Shown: positions 25,842-35,340, counted from the first letter of the stretch. The stretch: 64,000 nt of DNA from Streptomyces achromogenes (GCF_030816715.1 NZ_JAUSYH010000001.1:496001-560000); one strand, 5' to 3'. Program-made: numbers and translations. Notes: generated by a model from the letters alone, not told the origin.

Positions 25842-27791
25842 GTGACGAACCACTTCGGAGCCGAAAGAGGCACCGGCGACCAGACGGCCGGCGTGCACGA
25901 CCCCGCTGCTCGCAGGCGCGGCCGGGAGCGTCCCGCTCCGTCACCGGGGTCCGGCGAACGCGTCCAGTCAGCGCCCGTCCGGCCGGACGAAGGCCCCTGT
26001 CACCGGGGCGGCGGCCGAGCGATGCGCGTGTCGGGCGCGGAGGCCGCCGTCGGACGGGCGAAGGGCGCAGGGCGCGACGCCGCCGGGCAGCAGACCGACC
26101 GGTTGCGGTACCTGGACGCGGCGACCCGGGAGATCGCCCGCGGCATGAACCTCGACGAGACGTTGCGGGAACTGTGCCGGGCGGCCGTACCGGCCTTCGC
26201 CGACCTGGCGTTCGTCCACCTGTACGCACCACTTCCGGTCGGTGACGAGATCACCGCCTCCCCCGGTGTCCTGCGGCTGCGCGCCACGGACCGCGCACCG
26301 GTGGTCAGGGCGGCCGCGCACGGGCCCCGGCCGGCGCCGCGGCCCGCCGGCAAGGTCACGGCCGCGCAGGTCGTCCGGGCGGCGGCCGACGGTCTGCTCG
26401 CCCGGCTGCTGCGGGCCGGGCGGCCGGTGTTCGGAGACCTGCCGGGCGTTCGTTCCGTGGTCGCCGAGCTGCTGGGGGCGACGGACACTCCCGGCGCGGT
26501 GCCGCCCGGGCGGCGGCTGATCCTCGCGCCACTGCACGGCCGCAGCCACGCCATGGGCAGCGTCGTCCTCGTCCGCGGACCCGGCCGGGCGGACTTCACC
26601 GGCGACGATCTGCTCGTCGCCTCCCAGCTCGCCACGCACACCGCTCTCGGGATCCACAAGGCGGTGCTCTACGCCCGCGAGGCGTCCGTCGCGGACACGC
26701 TCCAGCGCACGATGCTTCCGCCGTCGCTGCCGGAGCCGACCGGAGTCGCGCTGGCCAGCCGCTATCTGCCGTCCTCGCGGACCGCGCAGGTCGGCGGCGA
26801 CTGGTACGACGCGATCCCGTTGCCCGGAAACCGAGTGGCGCTGGTCATCGGCGACGTGATGGGCCACTCCATGACCTCGGCCGCGATCATGGGGCAGTTG
26901 CGCACCATCGTGCAGACGCTGGCCGGGCTCGACCTGCCGCCGGACGAGATCCTGCACCACCTCGACGAACAGGCGGAGCGCCTGGGCAGCGAGCACACGG
27001 CGACCTGTCTGTACGCCATGTACGACCCCGTACTGCACCGGCTGCTGGTGTCCAACGCGGGCCATCTGCCACCGGTTCTCCTCCACCCCGACGGCAGTAC
27101 GGAGATACTGCCGGTTCCGCCCGGCGCCCCGATCGGCGTGGGCGCCGGCGGCTTCGAGTCCACCGAGATGCACGCCCCGGCCGGAGCCACCCTGCTGCTG
27201 TACACCGACGGTCTGGTCGAGTCCCGCGACTCGGACGTGCTGACCGGGGTGGACCGGCTGCGCGCCCGACTGCGGTCGGCGGGCACCGGGTCCACGCCCG
27301 CGGCACTGGAGGAACTGTGCGATCTGGCGCTCGGAACGCTGGGGTCGGGAGGCCGGGACGACGACATCGCGCTGCTCGCGGCCCGCTTCGAGGGCATCCC
27401 GCCGGAAACCGTCGCCTACTGGTACATGGCCCCGCGTCCGCAGACCGCGCGACAGGCCCGTCGGCTGACCCGCCGGACACTGCACGCCTGGGGTCTGGAC
27501 TCCCTGGTGGAGTCCACCGAGCTCCTGGTCAGCGAGGTGGTGGCGAACGCCGTGCGTTTCGCCTCCCGTCCGATCACCCTGCGACTGCTCCGCACGGACG
27601 TACTGCGCTGTGAGGTGGGGGACGACTCGCCCCTGGTCCCCCGGATGCGGCACGCCCGGCTGAGCGACGAGGGCGGGCGGGGCCTCTTCCTGGTGGATCA
27701 GCTGGCGCAGCGCTGGGGGGCGACGCGGGTGAGCGTGGGCAAGGTCGTCTGGTTCGAGCAGTCACTGTCCGGCGAGCAGGACCCCGGCTGA
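25842..27791 (+). CDS. GAF / SpoIIE-type PP2C phosphatase with C-terminal HATPase domain
   Basis: A 649-residue Streptomyces-type anti-anti-sigma regulator. A disordered Arg/Gly-rich N-terminus of about 90 residues leads into a GAF-like domain (RYLDAATREIARGMNLDETL), then a PP2C/SpoIIE domain with ASVADTLQRTMLPPSLPEP, QVGGDWYDAIPL, VIGDVMGHSM and GGRDDDIALLAARF (metal-binding Asp residues), and a C-terminal RsbW/HATPase-like domain (ESTELLVSEVVANAVRFA ... GGRGLFLVDQLA). GTG 25842 follows AGGAAGGA. Phosphatase and kinase on one chain suggest control of a partner STAS protein, none of which is nearby. Confidence 0.88.
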   Translation: MTNHFGAERGTGDQTAGVHDPAARRRGRERPAPSPGSGERVQSAPVRPDEGPCHRGGGRAMRVSGAEAAVGRAKGAGRDAAGQQTDRLRYLDAATREIARGMNLDETLRELCRAAVPAFADLAFVHLYAPLPVGDEITASPGVLRLRATDRAPVVRAAAHGPRPAPRPAGKVTAAQVVRAAADGLLARLLRAGRPVFGDLPGVRSVVAELLGATDTPGAVPPGRRLILAPLHGRSHAMGSVVLVRGPGRADFTGDDLLVASQLATHTALGIHKAVLYAREASVADTLQRTMLPPSLPEPTGVALASRYLPSSRTAQVGGDWYDAIPLPGNRVALVIGDVMGHSMTSAAIMGQLRTIVQTLAGLDLPPDEILHHLDEQAERLGSEHTATCLYAMYDPVLHRLLVSNAGHLPPVLLHPDGSTEILPVPPGAPIGVGAGGFESTEMHAPAGATLLLYTDGLVESRDSDVLTGVDRLRARLRSAGTGSTPAALEELCDLALGTLGSGGRDDDIALLAARFEGIPPETVAYWYMAPRPQTARQARRLTRRTLHAWGLDSLVESTELLVSEVVANAVRFASRPITLRLLRTDVLRCEVGDDSPLVPRMRHARLSDEGGRGLFLVDQLAQRWGATRVSVGKVVWFEQSLSGEQDPG

Positions 27792-27811
27792 CGGAAGGGG
27801 CCGGCCGCAGC

Positions 27812-27839
27812 CCGGTCGGGGCGCGCTCGCCCCGACCGG
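27812..27839. terminator. Hairpin between convergent phosphatase and fucosidase genes
   Basis: CCGGTCGGGGCG (27812-27823) and CGCCCCGACCGG (27828-27839) are perfect inverted arms around a 4-base loop, 20 bases past the phosphatase stop and 90 bases past the fucosidase stop; it can serve both strands. Confidence 0.75.
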
Positions 27840-27928
27840 ACGGGTCACCGTCGGCCTCGGTGGAGGGGCTGCTGCGGGAACGTGGGGGAGCACGCCCCCG
27901 CAGCCGCCCGGCCGGTCGGCCGGGGTGG

Positions 27929-30160
27929 TCAGAGTGCGGTGAAGGTCCACAGCAGGTTGGTGCTGGTGCCGTAGGTCCACTGCTTGGTGACGGCCCCCGA
28001 GGCGACGCTGCCGCCGCCGTCGAGCACCAGCCCCGTGGCGCGGTTGGCGATCGAGTAGCGGTCTCCGCCGCGCGAGGTGATCGTCCACTGCTGGTTGGGG
28101 CTGCCGTTCCAGGCGGCCTGTCGGGCCGGCGAGCCGTCGGCGGCGGCGCCCCAGCCGTCGGCGACCATCCCGTTGGTGCGGTTGACCAGCTTGTGGAAAC
28201 CGCCTCCCACGTCCACCGCCTGCCACTGCAGGTTGGGGCTGCCGTCCCACGACCACTGCTTGAGGTTGGAGCCGGAGGCGACGTTGCCTCCGCTGTCGAG
28301 GGCGAGGCCGTCGGTGACGTTGGTGATCCGGAGGTACGTCGCCGGGTTGAACCGGACCTTCAGCGAGGTGATCTGGTCGTTGTTGCCGGTGACGCGCAGG
28401 TCGGGGTTGTCGGCGGTGAACGTCCACGAGGTGCCGGTGAAGTTGTCGCCGGAGTAGCCGGTCACCTGGTAGCCCGGGGCGGGCCGGAGGGAGGAGATGG
28501 TGCGCAGGCCCAGGCCCGACGCGGTCAGGTCGGCCGCGGTGTGGTCGCCGAGGGTGAGCACGGCGGCGGCGCCGGAGTAGCCGACGTCGGCGAAGGCGAG
28601 CACCCCTGCCTGCGGCCGAAGGTCCGGAATCGTGCCGGAGAAGGCGAACTTGAGGACGTACGCGTTCGCGCTGTAGGGCACCGAGGAAGGCAGGGTGATT
28701 GTGAGGCCGGACGCGCTCTGCGTCGGCGTGGGCAGGCTGATGTAGGAGCCCGCGGTGGAGTCGAGGAGCTTCACCGAGGTCAGCGTGGACAGGTTGATCC
28801 GGTCCGAGCCGAGCGTCTTGATCGTCAGGGAGCTGCCGGGCCAGCCGAGGGCGGTGGCGTACAGGACCGTGCCCGCCTTGTTGCGCGTGAAGCGGATGTC
28901 CTGTGCCGTGCCGGCGGTCGGGTTGGTGAAGGATCCGCCGCCCATCTTCGTCGGACCCTCGCCGTACGCGGTCCAGGCGCGGGTGGCGTACACCGACTCG
29001 CCGAACCGCTTCAGGTGGTCACCGATGCCGAGCAGGATGTCCTTCTGGGCCTGGGGGATGGTGCCGTCGGCCATCGGCGCGATGTTGAGCAGCACGTTGC
29101 CGTTCTTGCTGACCCGGTCGAGGAAGGAGTGCAGCATCTGCCGGGTGCTGTAGTAGCCGATGCCCTGGGTGTAGCACCAGCTGCTGTTGGAGATGCTGTC
29201 GTCGGTGAGCCAGTAGGGGGTGGTGAGTTCGGCCGGACCGCCGCGCTCGTAGTCGAAGATCTCACCCTTCCCGTTCATGCCGTCCTTGTACGTGGCGACG
29301 ACCTCGCGCCCCCAGCTGTCGGCCTGGTTGTAGTAGTAGGACAGGAAGTTCAGGCGCTGGGTCTCGTCGACGGCGTCCAGCTTGAAGTCCTGCCAGAGGA
29401 TGTCCGGCCGGGCCCGGTCGATGACCTCCTTGAGCTTGTCGTACCAGAGCTGGTCCTCCGCCGCCTTGCCCAGCTGCCCGTAGAGCTTCTTCAGGCTGGG
29501 GTCGGTCTGCGCGGGCGCGTACTCGTAGAAGCCGTTGTAGTGGTACGCGTGGTGCATGGCCACCAGCAGCTTGAGGTTCTTGGCCCGGATGGCCGTGGTG
29601 AACAGCTGCAGCAGGTCGAGCCGTGGGCCCTTGTCGACCGAGTTCCACTCGTTGACCTGGCTGTCCCACATCGAGAAGCCGTCGTGGTGCTCGGCGACGG
29701 GTCCGGCGAATTTCGCACCGGCGTCGACGAACAGCTGCGCCCACTCGTCGGGGTCGAAGCTGCCGCCCGCCGACTTCAGTTTCGGCGCGAACTTCACGGT
29801 GTTCCCGGCCAGGTCCTGCGCTCCGTTGATGAAGTTGTGGTAAGGCCACGCCGACGGGTTGCCGTAGGTCGCGATGTGGTGCTGGTTGGCATTGCTGCCG
29901 CTCGCGTACATATTGCGCGGGTACCACTCGCTTTCGTACGCGGGCACGCTGAAGACGCCCCAGTGGAAGTAGATCCCGAACTTGGCGTCCTGGAACCACT
30001 CCGGGGCCGGCGGGTGCTGGTCGACCGAGTTCCAGTCGGGGGTGTACATGCTGGGGGCGGCCTGTGCGCCGCCCGCGCCGAACACGCCTCCGGCGGACGT
30101 CGCCGCGGCCACGAAGGTGGCTCCCGCCAAGAACCGGCGTCTGTTGATCGAACTCGACAT
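27929..30160 (-). CDS. Tat-exported GH29 alpha-L-fucosidase with ricin-type lectin domain
   Basis: A 743-residue secreted enzyme predicted to remove terminal L-fucose. It has a Tat signal (NRRRFLAGATFVAAATSAGG), then the GH29 landmarks WFQDAKFGIYFHWGVFSVP, AEHHDGFSMWDS and PDILWQDFKLD, the last at the expected position of the nucleophile Asp. NVLLNIAPMADGTIP and RFGESVYATRAW close the barrel. Residues about 615-743 are a ricin-B trefoil with QxW-like repeats (NLQWQAV, NQQWTIT, NLLWTF). ATG 30160 has AGGGA upstream. The upstream region carries a palindromic operator and the remains of a sugar transporter/repressor pair. Confidence 0.92.
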   Translation of the reverse strand: MSSSINRRRFLAGATFVAAATSAGGVFGAGGAQAAPSMYTPDWNSVDQHPPAPEWFQDAKFGIYFHWGVFSVPAYESEWYPRNMYASGSNANQHHIATYGNPSAWPYHNFINGAQDLAGNTVKFAPKLKSAGGSFDPDEWAQLFVDAGAKFAGPVAEHHDGFSMWDSQVNEWNSVDKGPRLDLLQLFTTAIRAKNLKLLVAMHHAYHYNGFYEYAPAQTDPSLKKLYGQLGKAAEDQLWYDKLKEVIDRARPDILWQDFKLDAVDETQRLNFLSYYYNQADSWGREVVATYKDGMNGKGEIFDYERGGPAELTTPYWLTDDSISNSSWCYTQGIGYYSTRQMLHSFLDRVSKNGNVLLNIAPMADGTIPQAQKDILLGIGDHLKRFGESVYATRAWTAYGEGPTKMGGGSFTNPTAGTAQDIRFTRNKAGTVLYATALGWPGSSLTIKTLGSDRINLSTLTSVKLLDSTAGSYISLPTPTQSASGLTITLPSSVPYSANAYVLKFAFSGTIPDLRPQAGVLAFADVGYSGAAAVLTLGDHTAADLTASGLGLRTISSLRPAPGYQVTGYSGDNFTGTSWTFTADNPDLRVTGNNDQITSLKVRFNPATYLRITNVTDGLALDSGGNVASGSNLKQWSWDGSPNLQWQAVDVGGGFHKLVNRTNGMVADGWGAAADGSPARQAAWNGSPNQQWTITSRGGDRYSIANRATGLVLDGGGSVASGAVTKQWTYGTSTNLLWTFTAL

Positions 30161-30622
30161 GACACATCCCTGGTGCGGAAGGGGTGGGAAGGAGGGGACG
30201 CGACGCCCGACTCGGTCCCGCCGTCGGGGCGCCGCTCGTTACGCACGAAGGTCGACCATGCGCCCTTGCCGTGTCAACGGGCGCGCAGGGATGAAACCCA
30301 GCTCCTGAGCAGGCATTTTGCCGCCTTGATGTTAATTCGCTCCAGTTTGCCGCCTACCAGACATGGCATGTCTGGTGGGCATCTCGCGATGGAGTCACCT
30401 CAGGGAGGGCCACGATTGATGGGATGGATCGACGGCAGATTCAGGTATCCCCAGGCGTAAGACTCCTCAGCGAGCGGGAACTACGCGGCACATTGCCCCC
30501 AAGGGCTAGACACGCCACCGATTGCCCACCTTTAAACATCCCATCTCTCCTGGACGGCGCGTCACACGGTCGTCGCCCATGCCAAACGTCTCCCGCTACG
30601 GGACCAGCGCGAGGAAGAACCC
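30161..30622. other. 462-bp divergent control region of the fucosidase
   Basis: No gene is seen. It holds the palindrome at 30356-30376 and two copies of TTTGCCGCCT (30317-30326 and 30346-30355), the second abutting the palindrome. It separates the leftward fucosidase from the rightward broken binding-protein gene and presumably once drove both. Confidence 0.65.
30356..30376. promoter_or_regulatory. 21-bp perfect palindrome, candidate GntR-type operator
   Basis: ACCAGACATG (30356-30365) and CATGTCTGGT (30367-30376) are exact inverted arms around a single G. The size and TCTGGT ends suit a dimeric GntR-family repressor. It lies 196 bp upstream of the fucosidase start, and the neighbouring GntR gene is truncated. 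Confidence 0.65.
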
Positions 30623-30897
30623 ATGAGACTCAGAACCGCCCTCTGTTCCGCTGCCTCCGTCCTCTCCGCGATGGCGCTGCTCAGCGCCTGTGGCGGATCC
30701 GGCACCGCGCCGGCTCCGACGGCAAGCCGCTGGTCGGCGTCGACTACCCGCGGTCCGACACCGACTTCTGGAACTCGTACATCAAGTACACGCCGCAGTA
30801 CGCCAAGGAGCTCGGCCTCTCACTCAAGACCACCAACTCGCAGAACGACGTCGCCAAGCTGACCGCCAACGCGCAGACGTTCATCAGCCAGGGCGCA
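30623..30897 (+). pseudogene. 5' fragment of a sugar-ABC binding lipoprotein, frameshifted and cut off
   Basis: ATG 30623 after GAGGAAG starts a lipoprotein signal (VLSAMALLSACGG). Within about 30 codons the frame breaks: from about 30710 the next frame reads GSDGKPLVGVDYPRSDTDFW, then YIKYTPQYAKELG and QNDVAKLTANAQTFISQGA, the N-terminal lobe of a periplasmic-binding-protein-4-type sugar receptor. It stops abruptly at about 30897, where GntR-like coding begins in a third frame. One frameshift plus a large deletion explain it. Confidence 0.8.
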
Positions 30898-31568
30898 ATC
30901 TCGCCCGCGAGGCGGTCAAGGCACTGTCGGTCGCGCGGGCCCTCAAGATCCGCAGGGGCGACGGCACCTACGTCACCAGCCTGCACCCCAGCCTGATGCT
31001 GGAGGGGCTCGGCGGCGCGGTGGAACTCCTGCAGAGGGACGCGGCTGCCCTGCAGGATCTGATGGAGGTGCGGCGGCTCCTCGAGCCCATGGCCACAGCG
31101 CTCGCGGCCACCCGGATCACCGATGCCCAACTGACGGAGGTAAAAGGCCACTTGGATGCGATGCGGGAGGCCCGCGACGATGTCGAGCGACTCTACGCGC
31201 ACGACGCCGCCTTCCACCGCGCCGTCGTCGCCGCCACCGGCAACGAAACCCTGCTCACCCTGCTGGAGAGCGTCTCCGGCCGCACGCTGCGTGCCCGCAT
31301 CTGGCGCGGACGGGCGGACGACCAGTCCGCGGGCCGCACCCTGGCCGAGCACGAGGCGATCCAGCGGGCGCTGTCCACCCGCGACGCCACTCTCAGTCAG
31401 GCCGCCGCGCTGCTGCATGTGAGCACCACGGAGCGGTGGCTGAATGAGCACCTGCGCGCCAACGGGCCGCTCGACTCGACGGCGCCTCCGCAGCGCCTCC
31501 GCAGCGACGCGGCCGACGTCGCCCCCGGTCCGCGCGGCACGGGGCCACGGGGGACGGGGCCGGGATGA
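30897..31568 (+). pseudogene. 3' fragment of a GntR/FadR (FCD) repressor, missing its start and half its HTH
   Basis: The frame enters in the recognition helix (REAVKALSVARALKIRRGDGT), continues into the wing YVTSLHPS and a complete-looking FCD domain (LQDLMEVRRLLEPMA, YAHDAAFHRAVVAATGNETLL, AEHEAIQRALSTRDA), and ends near residue 224. The first 45-55 residues that should precede the recognition helix are absent; instead the sequence joins a binding-protein fragment. With no start or ribosome site of its own, it is probably dead. Confidence 0.8.
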
Positions 31569-31861
31569 CGGACCCGGCCGGTGGTCACGGCATCCGCGTC
31601 ACCGGTGGTGCGGTGACGTCAGGTAGTGCCGGCGGAAGAGCTCCTTCCCGTAGGGCAAACCGCTCCCGGCACCCGTGCGAGAACGGTCGGCTTCCGCGGG
31701 CGGGTCGCCGGAGCGGTGACCGGAGCGCCTCGCGTTCGACGTCGGACGCATGGCCGACAGTGATCCGGGGGACTCCGGGACCACGGTGTCCGCCGCCCGC
31801 GGTGCCGGGCCCGGCACCGCGGGAACGAGAACGACGAGCACAACGAGCGCAAGGAGCAGTA

Positions 31862-32692
31862 GTGAACGATCCCGAGCCCCTCGCCCTGCAGCAGGAGATC
31901 GCCAGGGAACTCCAGGTCACCGAGAGCTTCGAGGCCGAGGCGGAGATCGAGCGCCGGGTGGCCTTCCTCGCGGAGCGGCTGACCTCCACCGGGCTGTCCT
32001 CCCTCGTGCTCGGCATCAGCGGCGGCGTGGACTCCACGACCGCCGGCCGGTTGTGTCAGCTCGCGGTCGAGCGGGCCCGGGACTCCGGGCACGACGCACG
32101 GTTCTACGCGATGCGGCTGCCCTACGGGGTCCAGGCCGACGAGCACCACGCCCAGCTCGCCCTCTCCTTCATCCGCCCCGACCGTGTGCTGACGGTGGAC
32201 GTCAAACCCGCGAGCGACGCCGCCCTCGATGCCCTGCGCGCCACCGACGTCACCTTCCGGGACGCCGGCCACGAGGACTTCGTCCTCGGCAACATCAAGG
32301 CGCGCCAGCGCATGATCGCCCAGTACGCGGTCGCCGGCGCGCACCACGGCCTGGTCGTCGGCACCGATCACGCCGCCGAGGCGCTCTCCGGCTTCTTCAC
32401 CAAGTTCGGCGACGGCGCGGCCGACCTCGTCCCGCTGTCCGGCCTCACCAAACGCCGGGTACGAGCCGTGGCGGACGCGCTGGGAGCGCCCGCCGAACTG
32501 GTACGGAAGGTTCCCACGGCCGACCTGGAGACCCTCGACCCGGGCAAGGCCGACGAGGACGCGCTGGGCGTCGCCTATGACGAGATCGACGACTTCCTGG
32601 AGGGCGGGACCGTCACGGAACGCGCCTTCCGGACCATCGTCGACCGCTACCACCTCACGGACCACAAACGGCGGCTGCCCATCGCCCCGTAG
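31862..32692 (+). CDS. nadE: NadE, ammonia-dependent NAD synthetase
   Basis: A 276-residue NAD synthetase that amidates nicotinic acid adenine dinucleotide. The ATP-pyrophosphatase P-loop is LGISGGVDSTTAG; VGTDHAAEALSGFFTKFGDG and PLSGLTKRRVR are further conserved stretches, and RRLPIAP ends the protein as in E. coli-type NadE. There is no glutaminase domain, so it should use ammonia. GTG 31862 has AAGGAGC upstream. No operon partner is evident; 293 bp without a gene precede it. Confidence 0.95.
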   Translation: MNDPEPLALQQEIARELQVTESFEAEAEIERRVAFLAERLTSTGLSSLVLGISGGVDSTTAGRLCQLAVERARDSGHDARFYAMRLPYGVQADEHHAQLALSFIRPDRVLTVDVKPASDAALDALRATDVTFRDAGHEDFVLGNIKARQRMIAQYAVAGAHHGLVVGTDHAAEALSGFFTKFGDGAADLVPLSGLTKRRVRAVADALGAPAELVRKVPTADLETLDPGKADEDALGVAYDEIDDFLEGGTVTERAFRTIVDRYHLTDHKRRLPIAP

Positions 32693-32765
32693 CCGGCGAG
32701 TTGCCCTCGATGACCGGGCGGTGGTACTCGGCGCACAGGGCGGGCAGGCGCCTGTGGCGCGGTGC

Positions 32766-33323
32766 TCATCCGGCGGCCGCCAGGAGGGCGGTGCGGCTGC
32801 CGAGGGCGTGGGAGAACTGGTCGACGACCTGGGCCAGGCTCTCGCCCGTGCCCGGGGCGACGGTCAGCGTCCCGTCGTCGGCCACGGTGATCTCCTGGTC
32901 GAGCGTGAACCAGCCCTGGACGATGTGGGCGGCGCCCATGGAGCTGAGCACCGGGCGCAGGGCGTAGTCGATCGCCAGGACGTGGGCCGTGCTCCCGCCC
33001 GTCGCCAGGGGCAGGACGGTCTTGTCGGCCAGGGCGTGCTGCGGGAGCAGGTCCAGCAGGGACTTGAGCAGTCCGGAGTACGCGGCCTTGTAGACGGGCG
33101 TGCCGATCACGACGCCGTCGGCGCGGTCGAACAGCTCCGCCGCCTCGACGATCGCCGGATGCCGGAAGTCGGCGCCGAGGAGCGCCTCGGCGGGAATGGT
33201 GCGGACGTCCAGGGGGATCACGTCATGCCCCTGGGCGGTGAGCCGCCGGTCCAGGTGGCGCAGCAGGCGGGCGGTGCGGGAGGCGGGGGACGGACTTCCG
33301 GAGACGGACAGGACGGTGGCCAT
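32766..33323 (-). CDS. ssuE: SsuE-type NAD(P)H-dependent FMN reductase
   Basis: A 185-residue flavodoxin-fold reductase that would supply FMNH2 to sulfonate or organosulfur monooxygenases. The phosphate-binding loop is SVSGSPSPASRTARLL at the N-terminus, with IGTPVYKAAYSGLLKSLLDLLP and LPLATGGSTAHVLAIDYALRPVL typical of SsuE/MsuE. ATG 33323. About 380 bp upstream on the same strand is a tiny leader peptide containing HIDFGR and two adjacent cysteines, and across the divergent region lies a flavin monooxygenase gene that could use its product. Confidence 0.9.
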   Translation of the reverse strand: MATVLSVSGSPSPASRTARLLRHLDRRLTAQGHDVIPLDVRTIPAEALLGADFRHPAIVEAAELFDRADGVVIGTPVYKAAYSGLLKSLLDLLPQHALADKTVLPLATGGSTAHVLAIDYALRPVLSSMGAAHIVQGWFTLDQEITVADDGTLTVAPGTGESLAQVVDQFSHALGSRTALLAAAG

Positions 33324-33702
33324 GGCGGACCCTTCGCGAACATGAGGTGGGTGTGGAGCGTGACGGTGGAGCGAGCCCGGTACGTTCCGCGGGGCCGGGC
33401 CGCGGACGGCGCGCGGGCACGGCGGTGCGGCCCTCGGCGCGGCCCCGTGCGACGGCGCTGCGGGAGGCGGAGGGAAGCAGGCGGTGAACAGGGTGAGCGG
33501 GGGACGACACCCGGTCAGGGGCCTCGGGTGCGACGGTATGGCGGTGCGGCGGCAGCGCGTGTCAGGTCTCGGGGGCCGATCGGTGCGCGGATGCGGGGCG
33601 TTGTGCCGGCGGATGCGTACGACGGGTCCACGTGGGAAGGCACTCGGCTCGCGACGGTGTCACCGAGGGAGGGGAGGGTCGGTCAGACGGCCCGCTGCCG
33701 CG
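33324..33702. other. 379-bp gene-free stretch between leader peptide and ssuE
   Basis: It lies between the HIDFGR leader and ssuE on the minus strand and is probably the long untranslated leader of ssuE. No clear paired hairpins were found by eye. Confidence 0.5.
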
Positions 33703-33780
33703 TCAGGCGCAACACGCTGCGGACCACACGCGACCGAAGTCGATGTGATCGCGGGTGACCAGGCGCTGCTCGGCGTTCAT
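33703..33780 (-). CDS. Short leader peptide upstream of ssuE (HIDFGR family)
   Basis: A 25-codon frame that starts at ATG 33780 and contains TRDHIDFGRV and ends SAACCA. Actinobacterial sulfur-assimilation genes are often preceded by such tiny frames with an RxH(I/V)D(F/L)xR core and one or more cysteines; the paired Cys codons near the end would suit ribosome stalling when cysteinyl-tRNA is scarce. No good ribosome site is visible, and an in-frame ATG seven codons upstream is possible. A second peptide with the same core precedes ssuA. Confidence 0.7.
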   Translation of the reverse strand: MNAEQRLVTRDHIDFGRVWSAACCA

Positions 33781-33874
33781 GCGGCCAATTGAGCAGGACA
33801 TCGGGCATCTCGTCAACCACTGCCCGGATGCCGGACCTGCCGGACCCGGTCCCCGCCGGAGCAACTTCCCTATA

Positions 33875-33897
33875 TTTCCTATCGGATAACTAGGAAA
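33875..33897. promoter_or_regulatory. Inverted repeat in the divergent ssuE/monooxygenase region
   Basis: TTTCCTA (33875-33881) and TAGGAAA (33891-33897) are inverted 7-bp arms in AT-rich DNA, unusual for this genome, 95 bp upstream of the ssuE leader and 211 bp upstream of the monooxygenase. A similar CCTA...TAGG pair stands upstream of the second leader, so a shared regulator is possible. Confidence 0.45.
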
Positions 33898-34107
33898 GCA
33901 TTGACGGCCCGCCCGCCGGATGCGCAGGATGATGCACATGCCACCCGTGCCCGGCGTGAGCCGCGCACCCTGTGCCGTCCGCTGCCCGCGCATGCCCCGA
34001 CAGTCCCGCACCACCATGCGGACGCGATGCGCGCACCCCGCCGCACCCGACACCCGTATTCGCACCCGCATCTCGCACCCGATCCCGAGCCCGAGGAGAC
34101 CGCCGTC

Positions 34108-35340
34108 ATGGGCGTTGCCACCGCGCCGTCCGCACCCGCCGCGCCGCAGCACCGGACCGCGCCCGGCCGTGCGCACTGGCTGCGCGTGGCCCGCGAGACG
34201 GCGGACGACCTGGCCACGGACGCGGTGACCAGGGAGCAGGCGGGCAAGGTCCCGTTCGACGAGGTGTCCCGGCTGCGTGAGGCGGGGCTGCTGGCACTCC
34301 TGGTCCCGGCCGGGCAGGGAGGCGGCGGCGCGGACTGGAGCACGGCCTACGCGGTGATCCGGGAGATCGCCGCGGCCGACGGCGCGATCGCCCAACTCCT
34401 CGGGTGTCACTACTTCCTGGGATGGAGCACCCGGTCGCTCACCGAGCCCGGTCGCGCCGCCCTGATCGAGCGGCAGGCCGTGGCGGAAGGCTGGTGCTGG
34501 GGCGGCGGCCTCGCCCGCCGGGAACCGCCGCTGACGCTGACCGGCACAGCCCAGGGGTACGTACTCGACGGCTGTCAGAGCTACGCCTCGGGGGTGCTGG
34601 TCGCCGACCGCATCGCCGTGCGTGCCGTGCGGTCGGACACCGGTGAACCGCTCGCCGTCGTCGTCGACCCGGCCGACCGCCGGGTGCGGACCGACGGCGA
34701 CACCGGAGCCTTCGGCCAGCGACTCGCGGCCGGCGGCGCCGTGGAGTTCGACTCCGTGCCGCTCGCCCCCCAGGACGTGCTCGGCTCCCTGTCCGCCGAC
34801 GAGGACGTCCTGTCGCCCGCGCTCGCGCTGGCCTCGCCGGTCGGACGTCTCCTCTCGGTCCAGCTCCTGCTCGGCATGACGGAGGGGGTGCTCGCCGAGG
34901 CCCGGGAGTACCGCAGGGGGGCGGGCCACGCGCCCTGGCATCCGGCCTGGCCGGCGGGCTCCTCCCAGGACCCGCACACGCTGACCGCGTACGGAGAACT
35001 GACGGTCCTCGCACGCTCCGCCTCCGCGCTCGCCGGACAGGCGCTCACGGCGGTGGAGGGAGCCCTGGCGCGCGGCGCGGACCTCTCCTACGACGAGTGC
35101 GCGGAAGCGTCCGTCCTGGTGGCCGTGGCCGAGGCCGCCGCCTCCAGGGCCGCACAGGAGTCCACCACCCGCGCCCTCGACGTCATCGGCGCCCGCTCCG
35201 CGTCGGCACGGCTGGGCTTCGACCGCTTCTGGCGCAACGCGCGGGCCCACACGCTGCACGAGCCCGTGTCCCACCGTCTGCGCGACGTCGGGGACTACTT
35301 CCTCAACGGCGCCCACCCTCCGTTCGTGCTGCCCGCCTGA
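34108..35340 (+). CDS. Acyl-CoA dehydrogenase-fold flavin monooxygenase (DszC/SfnB-like)
   Basis: A 410-residue protein of the acyl-CoA dehydrogenase superfamily: helical N-terminal domain (FDEVSRLREAGLLALLVPAGQGGGGADW), middle strands, and C-terminal helices ending in HEPVSHRLRDVGDYFLNG. That ending and the sulfur-gene surroundings fit the DszC/SfnB branch that oxidises sulfur compounds with reduced flavin rather than true acyl-CoA dehydrogenases. ATG 34108 has GAGGAGA upstream. It is divergent from ssuE, which could supply FMNH2, and lies before the ssuABC transporter. The substrate is inferred only as an organosulfur compound. Confidence 0.82.
   Translation: MGVATAPSAPAAPQHRTAPGRAHWLRVARETADDLATDAVTREQAGKVPFDEVSRLREAGLLALLVPAGQGGGGADWSTAYAVIREIAAADGAIAQLLGCHYFLGWSTRSLTEPGRAALIERQAVAEGWCWGGGLARREPPLTLTGTAQGYVLDGCQSYASGVLVADRIAVRAVRSDTGEPLAVVVDPADRRVRTDGDTGAFGQRLAAGGAVEFDSVPLAPQDVLGSLSADEDVLSPALALASPVGRLLSVQLLLGMTEGVLAEAREYRRGAGHAPWHPAWPAGSSQDPHTLTAYGELTVLARSASALAGQALTAVEGALARGADLSYDECAEASVLVAVAEAAASRAAQESTTRALDVIGARSASARLGFDRFWRNARAHTLHEPVSHRLRDVGDYFLNGAHPPFVLPA

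Noticed and set aside
34108..35340. Calling this a fatty-acid acyl-CoA dehydrogenase
   Set aside because: The C-terminal HEPVSHRLRDVGDYFLNG segment and the ssu neighbours fit DszC/SfnB-like monooxygenases better.
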